Positions 39,047 to 47,796 of a stretch of DNA of 64,000 nucleotides are shown here, one piece after another; positions within the stretch are counted from its first letter, which is position 1, and each line of letters begins with the position of its first letter. The notes under the pieces are model-generated. The model had not been told where the DNA came from, did no database searches, and saw nothing but the letters and a program-made list of their open reading frames with translations. The stretch is from the IMG/VR virus record IMGVR_UViG_3300025087_000641, positions 1 through 64,000 of that record; one strand, given 5' to 3'. The DNA is from a virus. The translations under genes and the position numbers were made by a program.

Positions 39047-39851
39047 TATAGACAGACATTGGGATGAAATTACATGGTTATATCTAAATAATTTTGAATC
39101 AACTGTATCATTGGGAGAAAAATTTAGCGTACATGCATCAACTATAGAGAGGCGATTGAAACAGAGTGGTATTCCTGTAAGGCCAGGCGGGAATCTTACT
39201 GAAAATCACACAGCCTTTGATGAAATTAATCCAGATATGTTGTATTGGCTTGGCTATTTGGCTGGAGATGGATGTGTTACACACAATGCAAATGGAATAT
39301 TATCAATCATTTCAATAACAAGCATTGATATTGAACATATTGATAAATTTCTACATTTCCTGTCATCGCATTCCAAAATAACACGGCGCGAAAGCGAAAT
39401 AAATGGCAAGAAATATGTTGTTCATGGGGCAAAAATTACATCTGAAAGAATCGCAAATAGACTTGTTTTTCTTGGGGTAACTCCAAGAAAATCAAGAACC
39501 ATTTCAATATGCCAACAATCCATAGTTTCGACGGTTGATTTTCTGCGTGGTATAATAGATTCTGACGGTTCATTAACTATAACGGCTGATGGATTTACCC
39601 CGACGATAAGCATTTACACCAGTAGCGGGAAATTCTCGGAACAACTCTCTCTTGGTTTCAATGAAATGTTTGGAGAGACATGTGGGATATATTATGACAA
39701 AAGGGGGTCTGGAGCATACCAAGTCGCACTACATGGAAAGAGAATATTGCCCATCTTGCATAGATTATATTCGGGAGACGACATATCATTAAACAGAAAA
39801 AGGGATATTGCATTAGATGTTTTGGAAAGGTTTGGATATGCCCAAATTTGA
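39024..39851 (+). CDS. LAGLIDADG homing endonuclease, free-standing
   Basis: Two LAGLIDADG helices: YWLGYLAGDGCV at 74-85 and FLRGIIDSDGSL at 173-184, both with the catalytic acidic residue, so a monomeric two-repeat enzyme of 275 residues. Residues 10-55 form a helix-turn-helix (VSLGEKFSVHASTIERRLKQ), a common fusion. It overlaps both flanking genes (23 and 14 nt) and is not inside an intron. AT-rich codon use (many ATA, TTA, AAT) differs from neighbours, which indicates recent arrival. Confidence 0.88.
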   Translation: MTRRRNTNIDRHWDEITWLYLNNFESTVSLGEKFSVHASTIERRLKQSGIPVRPGGNLTENHTAFDEINPDMLYWLGYLAGDGCVTHNANGILSIISITSIDIEHIDKFLHFLSSHSKITRRESEINGKKYVVHGAKITSERIANRLVFLGVTPRKSRTISICQQSIVSTVDFLRGIIDSDGSLTITADGFTPTISIYTSSGKFSEQLSLGFNEMFGETCGIYYDKRGSGAYQVALHGKRILPILHRLYSGDDISLNRKRDIALDVLERFGYAQI

Positions 39852-40731
39852 TACTAAACAAGATTCTCGCATTAAATCTGCAAATTATAGGCATGTAGAA
39901 TTAATAGCAGAAATAGGAAGCAACGCAAACGGCGATTTTGAACGTGCGCGGCAATTGGTAGAAACGGCGTGTTCCTGTGGTGCTGATATTATCAAGGTGC
40001 AACTCTTCGCCGCCGATACCCTGTGGCGCAAAGACCACCCTCGCCATGCCGAGACCCTGAAAGTTGAGACTAAGCCGGAATGGATTAAGCCACTGAAAGA
40101 AATCATTGAGAAGCACGGCAAAGAGTTTCTGTGTACTCCGTTCTCTCCATTTGCCATTGATGTTCTTGAAGAGGTGGGTATCAAGAGATACAAGATAGCA
40201 TCTGGAGATGTCACCTACCGCCCATTACTACAGGCGGTAGCATTGACTGGCAAGCCGGTTTTACTCAGCGTTGGGTTTTCAACATTTGCTGAAATCCACA
40301 AGGCGATTGAATGGCTTAGGCCGTCCGGGAGTCGGGAGGATATTACGCTCCTGTGGTGTGTGGGTGACTATCCAACGACTCCTGCTAGGGCTAACTACCC
40401 TGCTGTTCTTGACCTCATCCAAGAGTTTGTGATGCAATACAATTGCCAGATTGGATTGTCTAGTCACCTGAAAGAGTGGTGGTTAGACCTAGTCCCAATG
40501 GCTTACAAAATCAGCGTCATTGAAAAGCACTTTGACCTGTTTGATAGTGCGGGCATTGAACATGGTCATTCACTATCGCCACATGACTTTACGCTATTCT
40601 CACAAGCAGTACGGGATGCGGAAAAGTCGCTGACTCGATATGATTTCCCGTCACCAGATGATGACGAGACGCGGACTTTATGCAGGCGTGACCCGCGAGA
40701 TTGGCTTAGGCCAGAAAGACGCGATAAATGA
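39838..40731 (+). CDS. NeuB-family nonulosonic acid synthase (PseI candidate)
   Basis: Condenses a 6-carbon sugar with PEP to give a 9-carbon nonulosonic acid. ELIAEIGSNANGDFERA at 21-37, IIKVQLF, FLCTPFSPFAIDVLEE, YKIASGDVTYRPLL, LSVGFSTFAEI and IGLSSH are in family order, with EKHFDL late. I chose ATG 39838. At 297 residues it lacks the usual ~60-residue C-terminal SAF (antifreeze-like) domain, whose arginine reaches into the partner subunit's active site; the end (RRDPRDWLRPERRDK) may substitute or the enzyme may be altered. First ~20 codons overlap the homing endonuclease gene. Confidence 0.85.
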   Translation: MPKFDTKQDSRIKSANYRHVELIAEIGSNANGDFERARQLVETACSCGADIIKVQLFAADTLWRKDHPRHAETLKVETKPEWIKPLKEIIEKHGKEFLCTPFSPFAIDVLEEVGIKRYKIASGDVTYRPLLQAVALTGKPVLLSVGFSTFAEIHKAIEWLRPSGSREDITLLWCVGDYPTTPARANYPAVLDLIQEFVMQYNCQIGLSSHLKEWWLDLVPMAYKISVIEKHFDLFDSAGIEHGHSLSPHDFTLFSQAVRDAEKSLTRYDFPSPDDDETRTLCRRDPRDWLRPERRDK

Positions 40732-40958
40732 CAGATTATCCCGGTTCAACTGGCGGTGGGCGATACTGCGAAACATGCCATACATGGATTCCGTGGGGGA
40801 CATTCCATTTTCACCCGGAGCCGATACAGGTGCAACCACCTCAATTGCCACCCATGCCACAAATTCAATTTTGCGACAGTAGGATAGTTCCACTTCTTGA
40901 GCGCATTATCGTTGCACTTGAGAAAATTGTCTCCATACAAGAAAGTCAACGTGGATGA
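40728..40958 (+). CDS. small zinc-motif protein, 76 aa
   Basis: CETCHTWIPWGTFHFH (residues 14-29) looks like a C2H2 zinc site, followed by a proline-rich linker and a C-terminal helix (LLERIIVALEKIVSIQE) suited to coiled-coil pairing. ATGA overlaps on both sides. Possibly a scaffold between enzymes; inference only. Confidence 0.6.
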   Translation: MTDYPGSTGGGRYCETCHTWIPWGTFHFHPEPIQVQPPQLPPMPQIQFCDSRIVPLLERIIVALEKIVSIQESQRG

Positions 40959-41533
40959 CATCCCTTTGGTTAATCCGACACGGCAGGACAGCATGGAACG
41001 CTGAAAAAAGAATACAGGGAGACATGAATATACCACTTGACGATATTGGTATAAGTCAGGTGTCTAAACTTGCACAAACACTCCTCGCAGAAAGATTTGA
41101 CGCTATCTACAGTTCACCTCTCCACAGAGCACTCCACACGGCAGGCTCAATTGCATACGGCAGACGACTAGATGTTATTCAGGATGACAGACTGAAAGAA
41201 CGTAGTTATGGACTCTGGACTGGTATGCTAGAGGCGGATGTACGTAAGGAATATCCAGAAACATGGGGTGGCGACTGGCGCATCTGTGGCACTCCGGGTG
41301 GAGAGAGTCAGGCACAACTTGTTATCCGTGCCTCATCGTTCTTAGATGCCATTCTAAATCGGCATCCAGAAGGACATATTGCTGTAGTTAGCCACGAATG
41401 CTTGTTGGGAGCAATGCTCGGCACTATTCTAAAGATGCCCATTGAAATGCATGAGGCCATCAGATTCAAGAATTGCGGGTACGCCAATGTCAAGTTCATA
41501 AATGGAAAGGCAAGGTTGATAACATTACAATGA
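40955..41533 (+). CDS. histidine phosphatase (phosphoglycerate mutase-like)
   Basis: LIRHGRT at 6-12 gives the phosphohistidine, Arg in SSPLHRALHTA, Glu in LKERSYGLWTG and the second His in VVSHE near residue 147: all catalytic residues of the clan are present. 192 residues matches small-molecule phosphatases (CobC/GpmB-like). In this island it may dephosphorylate a sugar phosphate intermediate; substrate unknown. Confidence 0.82.
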   Translation: MTSLWLIRHGRTAWNAEKRIQGDMNIPLDDIGISQVSKLAQTLLAERFDAIYSSPLHRALHTAGSIAYGRRLDVIQDDRLKERSYGLWTGMLEADVRKEYPETWGGDWRICGTPGGESQAQLVIRASSFLDAILNRHPEGHIAVVSHECLLGAMLGTILKMPIEMHEAIRFKNCGYANVKFINGKARLITLQ

Positions 41534-41652
41534 AACGAATAAGAATGGTTTTTAGGGAACCATATGATATTGGCACAGTTCTAATAACTGCCACCTTCCT
41601 GATACTGCTAATTATTGCCGTGGTATTTAACAATTGTTGCTATATTCCATAA
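41530..41652 (+). CDS. membrane microprotein, 40 aa
   Basis: ATGA overlap with the phosphatase gene. A single helix at about residues 15-33 (GTVLITATFLILLIIAVVF) with a basic N-terminus (KRIRMVFRE): type N-in. One of the island's interleaved membrane microproteins. Confidence 0.55.
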   Translation: MKRIRMVFREPYDIGTVLITATFLILLIIAVVFNNCCYIP

Positions 41653-41660
41653 TCTAAGAA

Positions 41661-42407
41661 ATGAAACTCCCAGACCTCTATCTCAATGTAGACACCGTTC
41701 ACGGTCTTGGTCACAAGATGCGAACATGGGCAATTGCCGAGGAGTATCTGAGACAAGGTGGTGCTGTTCATTGGCAATGGGATAAACTGCCAGATGAGAT
41801 GAGTGTAACCATCTTTGATGGATACAACTATACCAACCATGACAGAGAGCGGTGGATGTCTGCGGGACATTTAGTGGTGACGCTGGATGACTTTGCGAGG
41901 GCAGATTTTACAACTCACATTCTAATCAACTACAATTATGGTGCTGAGAAATTGCCGTGTTTCAAGATGTCAGGGATGAAGATTCCGGGCATATCAATTT
42001 TTCTTCTCGGAACTAAATACTTCCCGCTGAGAGAGGATTATAAAAAACTCACAAGCGTTGATGGGGGACATTCATTTGATACAGACTCGGTTGGCAGGCA
42101 AATGCCTCCAGCGCAATTCGCAAAGAATATGGCAGAGGCCTCATATGTGCTATCTTCGGCAGGGGGGACAGTTTATGAAATCATGTATCTGTGCAAACCA
42201 ATGCTTCTGCGGAAGGCGAACAGTACACAAGGGGTAACATACAACAATGTCATCCGTGATGGGTTGGCACTTCCAGATACACAAGAGAACAGAGAGATGA
42301 TGAAAAATCCATATCATCGGGATAGATATGTGTCCTATTTGCAAGGGCTAGTTGACGGGAATGGCGCAAGTCGGATTGTGGAGGAAATAAGCCATGTGGT
42401 CGGGTAA
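41661..42407 (+). CDS. PseG-like UDP-sugar hydrolase / GT-B protein
   Basis: PseG releases UDP from UDP-2,4-diacetamido-2,4,6-trideoxy-L-altrose. VHGLGHKMRTWAIAEEY (13-29) carries the family GxGH-x-x-R motif with His18, and SSAGGTVYEIMYLCKPMLL is the UDP-binding half. 248 residues is short compared with ~280-350, and the middle is less typical, so PseG is a likely but not certain call; another small GT-B enzyme is possible. Overlaps the next gene by 14 nt. Confidence 0.62.
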   Translation: MKLPDLYLNVDTVHGLGHKMRTWAIAEEYLRQGGAVHWQWDKLPDEMSVTIFDGYNYTNHDRERWMSAGHLVVTLDDFARADFTTHILINYNYGAEKLPCFKMSGMKIPGISIFLLGTKYFPLREDYKKLTSVDGGHSFDTDSVGRQMPPAQFAKNMAEASYVLSSAGGTVYEIMYLCKPMLLRKANSTQGVTYNNVIRDGLALPDTQENREMMKNPYHRDRYVSYLQGLVDGNGASRIVEEISHVVG

Positions 42408-43293
42408 AAAGGTCTTGGTTACTGGTGGTGCTGGTGTAATTGGCAGAGTCCTTGTCCAGAAACTAGAGGAGCGTGGTGCTAAAGTTGTCTCTATTGACCG
42501 CGAGCCTGCTAAATTTGAGAAGGCTACCCATTATACAGATAATGTCTTGGGGCACATGCTCACATGCGAGGAACAGCAAATAGTATTCCATCTGGCGGCA
42601 TCATTCGGCAGGACTGAAATAGAGCCACAATTCTTCAATGAGAATTTCTACAACAATGCTGGATTGACGCATACGCTCCTGTCTTGCGAGCATCATTGGG
42701 AGAAGTTCATATTTGCGTCGTCGTATTTAGTCTATGACCCATTACTCTATCTTTGGGACGACACCCATTTCCTTAAAGAGTCTGATAGAATTGCACCACG
42801 AAACATGGTTGGCGCGGCGAAGTATTATACCGAGAACGAGTTAGACTTTGTATGTCAAGATGAGAAGATGTCTGGAGTCTCTGCGCGTATCTTCCGGGTA
42901 TATGGCAGAGGGGCAAAAGATATTATCTCAAGAGTCGTTCAGAAAGCATTGAGGGGTGAGACAATTGAGGTGTATGGCGAGAATGCCAGATTTGACTACA
43001 TCTTTGCTGACGACGTGGCAGAGGGATTGATAAAACTTGCAGAGGTTGATTTCCCAACAACCGCTGTAAATCTCGGAACTGGCAAGGGAAAGAGTCTGTC
43101 GGAAGTCATTGCAGTTATCCGAGAGCATATACCAAATATGAAAGTTGAACATGCCGAGAAATTTGGACACCCCATAGAGAACAGCAGGGCAGATGTATCT
43201 CTTCTGAGAGAGTTGACGGGATGGACTCCGCCAACGCCACTAGAGGTCGGGATACGAAAGGTAATAGAGTATGAAAGAGAGAAAAGCAGTTGA
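42394..43293 (+). CDS. NAD-dependent sugar epimerase/dehydratase with altered active site
   Basis: Extended SDR: TGGAGVIG at 10-17, FHLAASFGR, FASSYLVY, ARIFRVYG, FDYIFADDVAEG and GWTPPTPLEVGI. The catalytic YxxxK would be expected at NMVGAAKYYTE near residue 145, where Val replaces Tyr while Lys is kept. The enzyme may use a shifted Tyr, act as a reductase-dead binding protein, or catalyse a different step. 299 residues, full length. Confidence 0.75.
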   Translation: MWSGKKVLVTGGAGVIGRVLVQKLEERGAKVVSIDREPAKFEKATHYTDNVLGHMLTCEEQQIVFHLAASFGRTEIEPQFFNENFYNNAGLTHTLLSCEHHWEKFIFASSYLVYDPLLYLWDDTHFLKESDRIAPRNMVGAAKYYTENELDFVCQDEKMSGVSARIFRVYGRGAKDIISRVVQKALRGETIEVYGENARFDYIFADDVAEGLIKLAEVDFPTTAVNLGTGKGKSLSEVIAVIREHIPNMKVEHAEKFGHPIENSRADVSLLRELTGWTPPTPLEVGIRKVIEYEREKSS

Positions 43294-43615
43294 CAAAGTT
43301 AATATGGGATTTACTTCTAGACTGGCATGGGGATTATTTTCAAGAATAGAGAGTCCGGGATTTGGCGCATGTGAACGATGTGGAATGTCATGGGCTATAG
43401 TTAATGGACACGCCACTTATGTAGCAGGTGGTTTTGGAATATTCCCGCTATGCTTGGAATGCAAATTGGAATTATCGCCAGAGGAGCGATTGCCATATTA
43501 TCTTGCTCTCTATAAACGTTGGCCTACAATGCAATCACATTATTCCATTGATGAACTTACACAAGCGGTTTTGAATGAGGTTGTAGATGAGCGAGAATTG
43601 GAAAGTTGTTCTTGA
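43271..43615 (+). CDS. zinc-motif protein, 114 aa
   Basis: CERCG near residue 34 and CLEC near 63 form a zinc-ribbon pair. Starts at ATG 43271 or ATG 43304. Overlaps both neighbours. A small island protein of unknown role. Confidence 0.55.
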   Translation: MKERKAVDKVNMGFTSRLAWGLFSRIESPGFGACERCGMSWAIVNGHATYVAGGFGIFPLCLECKLELSPEERLPYYLALYKRWPTMQSHYSIDELTQAVLNEVVDERELESCS

Positions 43616-44510
43616 CCCACTCGGTTATTACCGACTCGACCCGATCCCGCAGGTAGCGGACTATTATCGAAAGGGATACCACGAGGCATCTGGCATGAAT
43701 CGTGCGCCTGATATGCGCCGTGCCATTGACGGTGGTGCGGAATACGATAGAGAGAAGTTCTGGCTGTCCTCGACTCTGTGGAATGACATTTTAGAGATTG
43801 GGATTCTATGCCTCCATCAATGGACAAAGGGGTATCACTTTCTGGATTACGGATGTGGAGTCGGTGATTTGTGCGTATACATGAGAGACTTCGGATGGGA
43901 AGTAGAGGGAGTGGAACCATCTGTGCTCGCATCAGGGATTGCCAAAAAGCACGGGGTGAATATTCACAAAGACCTGTCAACCGTCAAGGGATATGACATC
44001 ATTTCTGCTATCAATGTCTTAGAGCATGTCCCCGATCCTCAAAAGACTATTTTAGAACTTAGGTCACATCTCACCGAAGGAGGTGTACTTGTTATTCAGA
44101 CTCCGAATGACTTCTCGCCACTCCAGTCTGTTGTCAAAACAAAGGCAATGGGAAAGGATTATTGGGTTGCTTATCCAGACCATATCAACTACTTCAACTT
44201 CGACTCTCTAACAAAGTTACTTGAGCATTGTGGTATGAGAGTCGTCTATCGGATGGCGACATTTCCTATGGAGTGGTTCGTACTCCTGGGTGACAATTAC
44301 GTTCTCAATCGGGAGTTTGGCCCACGATGCCATAACAAGAGAATTGAGTTTGATTTATCCCTGCCAACTGAATACAGGCGCTCGCTCTATACTAAACTGG
44401 CAGAGATAGGATGGGGAAGGTCTTGCATATTGTTTGCAATAGACGCTAGTTACACAATGCCACAGATGAGACACGCTTTTGAGTGGATGAGAACAGAGGT
44501 CAAAGCGTGA
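43587..44510 (+). CDS. class I SAM methyltransferase (sugar/lipid type)
   Basis: FLDYGCGVGDL at 85-95 is motif I, EGVEPSVLA the acidic loop, AINVLEHVPDP motif IV-like and GGVLVIQTPN motif VI: the Methyltransf_23 pattern. An N-terminal ~75-residue extension (YYRKGYHEASG) is common in methyltransferases of surface-glycan clusters. Overlaps the upstream gene by 29 nt. It probably O- or N-methylates the sugar. Confidence 0.82.
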   Translation: MSENWKVVLDPLGYYRLDPIPQVADYYRKGYHEASGMNRAPDMRRAIDGGAEYDREKFWLSSTLWNDILEIGILCLHQWTKGYHFLDYGCGVGDLCVYMRDFGWEVEGVEPSVLASGIAKKHGVNIHKDLSTVKGYDIISAINVLEHVPDPQKTILELRSHLTEGGVLVIQTPNDFSPLQSVVKTKAMGKDYWVAYPDHINYFNFDSLTKLLEHCGMRVVYRMATFPMEWFVLLGDNYVLNREFGPRCHNKRIEFDLSLPTEYRRSLYTKLAEIGWGRSCILFAIDASYTMPQMRHAFEWMRTEVKA

Positions 44511-45076
44511 AGGTCTTGTTTTTGGGCAACCCCAACTCGCCACTTGTGGAGTATCTTATTGGGACTGGTGAGAAAGTCATAGTCACATGGGACAAGATTG
44601 ACCCACAGACCATTGAAACCTATAAGCCAGATTTTCTTGTGAGTTATGGGTATCGCCACATCCTCCGCGAAAATGTGTTGAATATGTTGCCCGACAGGGC
44701 AGTGAATCTACATATCGCATTCCTCCCCTGGAATCGGGGTGCAGACCCGAACTTTTGGAGTTTCGCGGAGCATACGCCAAAGGGTGTTACAATTCATTAT
44801 CTTGACAAGGGTGTTGATACTGGTGACATCATAGCGCAGAGATGTGTTATGCCATTCCCCCATGACACATTCAAGACGAGTTACTATAGACTCCAATATG
44901 AAATACAAAAGTTATTCAAAGAGAACTGGGCAGAAATCAGAATTGGGGCATGTAATAGGAGCAAGCAGGGCAGACTTTGCACATTCCACCATTCAAAGGA
45001 CAAGAATAGATTGATGCATATGCTGACAGATGGATGGGATACTCCTATATCTGTGTTTGACGGGTATGAAGAATGA
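44507..45076 (+). CDS. formyltransferase-family protein
   Basis: NLHIAFLPWNRGADPNFW (67-84) carries the Asn67/His69 pair, and YLDKGVDTGDII (98-109) the catalytic Asp104 of N10-formyl-tetrahydrofolate-dependent transferases. A GTG start overlaps the previous TGA; 189 residues is the catalytic domain alone. It would N-formylate an amino sugar, as seen on some nonulosonic acids and quinovosamine derivatives. Confidence 0.8.
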   Translation: MKVLFLGNPNSPLVEYLIGTGEKVIVTWDKIDPQTIETYKPDFLVSYGYRHILRENVLNMLPDRAVNLHIAFLPWNRGADPNFWSFAEHTPKGVTIHYLDKGVDTGDIIAQRCVMPFPHDTFKTSYYRLQYEIQKLFKENWAEIRIGACNRSKQGRLCTFHHSKDKNRLMHMLTDGWDTPISVFDGYEE

Positions 45077-46068
45077 ACGCGCTAAACATTCTTATAACCA
45101 GTGCCTCGCGCAAGGTGTCTCTTGTCAAGTCGTTTCAGCAGGCATTGAAGGAAGAGGGACTCGGCGGATTTGTTGTGGCGGCAGATTCCTCGCCAGACAG
45201 CGCCTCAATGCAGCTCGCGGATATGGGTGCAATTGTCCCGACACTTCCCAACAATGGAACAGATTACGAGTTCTTCAAAAGCATTGCTGAAATATGTATC
45301 CAGATGGGGATAGGCCTCGTTGTTCCAACTAGGGATGGAGAATTGCCGTTCTTTTCTGAACACAAAGAATTCTTTGCCGAACAGGGTATATTTGTCGCCA
45401 TACCAGACTCCGAGTGTGTAAGATTATGCCAAGATAAATTGGCATTCTGTGATTTCTGCGTTTCAAATAACTTCTCTGTGCCGCAGAAGATTGATGACGT
45501 AACGCGATTGCCAGTCTTTGTAAAAGCGCGAAATGGGCATGGTGGCAACTCTGCGGCGAGGGCTGATACACTGCCGGAATTATTTGCACTCAGGCGAAGA
45601 TATGGGGAGTCCATAACCCAAGAGAATATCAATGCACCAGAGTACACTATTGATGTGTTCTCAGATTCTAACTCAAAGGTATTGAGTGTTGTGCCTCGCC
45701 AGCGCATCAAGATCATGGGTGGAGAGTCTTGGGTAGGCAGGACAGAGAAGAATGCCGACATCATGCGAGAGAGTCAAAGACTAGCAGAGGCATTGAAACT
45801 AAAGTATCACAGTGTTATCCAGTGCTTCTATGACAATGGGATTGTCAAATTCATTGAGGTCAATCCTCGCTTTGGAGGGGCAAGTAATTGCAGTTTTGTG
45901 GCGGGTGCTAATAGTCCTCGCTGGCTAGTTCAATTGGCAACTGGCAGAGATGTAACAGCGCCCCCAATTGGGGACTTTCTGGACAATTTGACGATGTTAA
46001 GGTATAGTCAAGATACATTTGTTTATCCAGAGACGAACGATGAAACAAGACCCGAAAGGCCCGTTTGA
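45073..46068 (+). CDS. ATP-grasp ligase (CarB-like)
   Basis: The N-terminal domain has ILITSASRKVSLVKSF and VVPTRDGELPFF; the ATP-grasp core has VFVKARNGHGGNSA and the metal-binding FIEVNPRFGGASN. 331 residues. Such stand-alone proteins ligate an amine to a carboxylate and occur in polysaccharide clusters. It may amidate or attach an amino acid to the sugar acid. Coupled to the formyltransferase by ATGA. Confidence 0.8.
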   Translation: MNALNILITSASRKVSLVKSFQQALKEEGLGGFVVAADSSPDSASMQLADMGAIVPTLPNNGTDYEFFKSIAEICIQMGIGLVVPTRDGELPFFSEHKEFFAEQGIFVAIPDSECVRLCQDKLAFCDFCVSNNFSVPQKIDDVTRLPVFVKARNGHGGNSAARADTLPELFALRRRYGESITQENINAPEYTIDVFSDSNSKVLSVVPRQRIKIMGGESWVGRTEKNADIMRESQRLAEALKLKYHSVIQCFYDNGIVKFIEVNPRFGGASNCSFVAGANSPRWLVQLATGRDVTAPPIGDFLDNLTMLRYSQDTFVYPETNDETRPERPV

Positions 46069-46174
46069 TAAATTGGAAGACGACATCAGGCTATCAATCA
46101 TTGCGTATATCGCCAGACTCATTCTGCTTCTTATAGGTTTTTCAATCTTTGTGAGGTTGTTCCCGCCAAAATGA
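46040..46174 (+). CDS. membrane microprotein, 44 aa
   Basis: Polar N-terminus (KQDPKGPFDKLEDDIR), then one helix at about 19-38 and a basic end. It overlaps both neighbours (28 nt and ATGA). Translation coupling with the sugar isomerase downstream suggests equal expression. Confidence 0.55.
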   Translation: MKQDPKGPFDKLEDDIRLSIIAYIARLILLLIGFSIFVRLFPPK

Positions 46175-46740
46175 AACGTCAAAATATAATAGAGTCGTCG
46201 CTAAAAGACTCTGCAACAGCGATGCTCTCTCTAATTCCCATAGTTCCATTTTTAGACAAATTTGCACAATCGGTTATAGAGACGTTTGACTCCGGAAACA
46301 AGATTATCGTCATTGGCAATGGCGGGAGTGCGGCGGACGCGCAACATTTTGCAACAGAGATGGTGGTGAGATATAAAAAAACTGGAATTGCGCTTCCCGC
46401 GATTGCACTGACGACTGATACAAGCATTCTGACAGCGACAGGAAACGACATCAACTTTGACCAGATATTTGCGAGGCAAGTTGAGGCGCTTGGCAGACGA
46501 GGCGATATGCTGTTAGCGATAAGCACAAGCGGAAACTCGCGTAACATTCTGAGGGCAGTTGAGGTTGCAAAGAATCTGAGTCTGTTCTGTGTGGCATTGA
46601 CTGGCAAAACTGGGGGGCGGTTATCGCAACTCTGCCACATGGTAATCAAAGTACCGCAGAATGCCACAAGTCGTATTCAAGAGGCGCATATTGCCATCTT
46701 ACATGCGGTATGCGAGGTGGTAGAAAGCCAGAAAAGATGA
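46171..46740 (+). CDS. gmhA: SIS-domain phosphoheptose isomerase (GmhA-like)
   Basis: NGGSAADAQHFATE at 50-63 and STSGNSRNILRA from 118 are the sugar-phosphate-binding signatures of sedoheptulose-7-phosphate isomerase. A helical N-terminus and 189 residues match GmhA. It may feed a heptose or supply a keto-aldose step for the second nonulosonate branch. No heptose kinase is recognised in the window. Confidence 0.88.
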   Translation: MKRQNIIESSLKDSATAMLSLIPIVPFLDKFAQSVIETFDSGNKIIVIGNGGSAADAQHFATEMVVRYKKTGIALPAIALTTDTSILTATGNDINFDQIFARQVEALGRRGDMLLAISTSGNSRNILRAVEVAKNLSLFCVALTGKTGGRLSQLCHMVIKVPQNATSRIQEAHIAILHAVCEVVESQKR

Positions 46741-46853
46741 GACGGATGCTGATTGAACTCATCATTTGGTTGATATTGGCGATTATCATAATTGTTGGCA
46801 TTGGACTCTTTGGTTGGGACACATGCGGCGGTCTGGTTTGGTGGTGCATATGA
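46737..46853 (+). CDS. membrane microprotein, 38 aa
   Basis: ATGA overlaps on both sides. A helix of Ile/Leu (LIIWLILAIIIIVGIGLF) with basic N-terminus MRRM. Coupled to gmhA and the TIM-barrel gene. Confidence 0.55.
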   Translation: MRRMLIELIIWLILAIIIIVGIGLFGWDTCGGLVWWCI

Positions 46854-47671
46854 GTCTCGGAATAATGCAGGGACGCCTTGTCCCACCAATAGATGGCAAA
46901 CTACAGGCATTCCCCACAAATGGGTGGAACAAAGAACTAGAGATATGTCGAGGATTGGACGTTGCATATATTGAGTGGATTTATGATGGCGAGGACTTAT
47001 ACTTTTTGCCAAATCCAATCTCAACATTTGAGGGTGCAAATGCGCTGAGTGGGATACAGTCTCCTCGTATCGCGTCTCTGTGTGCTGATTACTTTGTGAA
47101 AGCGCCACTGCTGAGAGTGCCAGGGAATATTCTAGAACAGAGAATAGCAAAACTCAGATGGCTGGTTTTTCAATGCAGTCTTGCAAATATTCCCACTCTT
47201 GTTCTCCCATTTGTGGACGATAACGCGATTCGCACACACGGCGAAATTGATGATGTCATTTGTATTCTCTATGAACTTTCTGGATTAATTGACGCCTGTA
47301 ATGTCAGGATTGCGCTAGAAACAAATCTTGACGAATGTGATATGCAGACTCTTTCGCGTGAATTGGTAGATGTGTTTGTTGGAATAAATTACGACTCTGG
47401 AAATAGTGCATCGCTTGGTTATGATGTTGAAAAAGAATGGAATATGTATGGACATCGCATTGTCAATGTCCACATCAAAGATAGAGTCCTAAAGGGTAGC
47501 AGTGTGCCACTTGGCGAGGGCAGTACCAATTTTGATACACTGGCAAAGATGCTGTCTAAATTCAATTATCGCGGCAATGTAGTCTTACAGGTGGCGCGGG
47601 GAGAGTCGGGCAAAGAAGTTGAGTGGTATCACAAGAACAGGAACTTCCTGCTTGACAAGGGCATCGGATGA
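46850..47671 (+). CDS. TIM-barrel sugar-phosphate isomerase/epimerase
   Basis: Start fixed by overlap at 46850. SLGIMQGRLVPP is the N-terminal strand of xylose isomerase-like AP-endonuclease-2 proteins; later IALETNL, GINYDSGNS, VNVHIKDR and GEGSTNFDTLAKML supply the metal-binding His/Glu/Asp pattern. 273 residues, complete. Likely interconverts keto sugar phosphates for the pathway. Confidence 0.8.
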   Translation: MSLGIMQGRLVPPIDGKLQAFPTNGWNKELEICRGLDVAYIEWIYDGEDLYFLPNPISTFEGANALSGIQSPRIASLCADYFVKAPLLRVPGNILEQRIAKLRWLVFQCSLANIPTLVLPFVDDNAIRTHGEIDDVICILYELSGLIDACNVRIALETNLDECDMQTLSRELVDVFVGINYDSGNSASLGYDVEKEWNMYGHRIVNVHIKDRVLKGSSVPLGEGSTNFDTLAKMLSKFNYRGNVVLQVARGESGKEVEWYHKNRNFLLDKGIG

Positions 47672-47796
47672 ATACATTTGGGGCAGACTTCATCATCGTC
47701 TTTGTAGCATTAGTGCTGGCATGTTCAATCGGCGCATTTGTGAAACTTGTCCATGATGTTGTAAAAGGCAATAATGATTCCGCAAAGTCGTCATAG
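47668..47796 (+). CDS. membrane microprotein, 42 aa
   Basis: ATGA overlap with the isomerase and 23-nt overlap with pseC. One helix at residues 7-28 (DFIIVFVALVLACSIGAFV). Part of the recurring microprotein-enzyme alternation. Confidence 0.55.
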   Translation: MNTFGADFIIVFVALVLACSIGAFVKLVHDVVKGNNDSAKSS

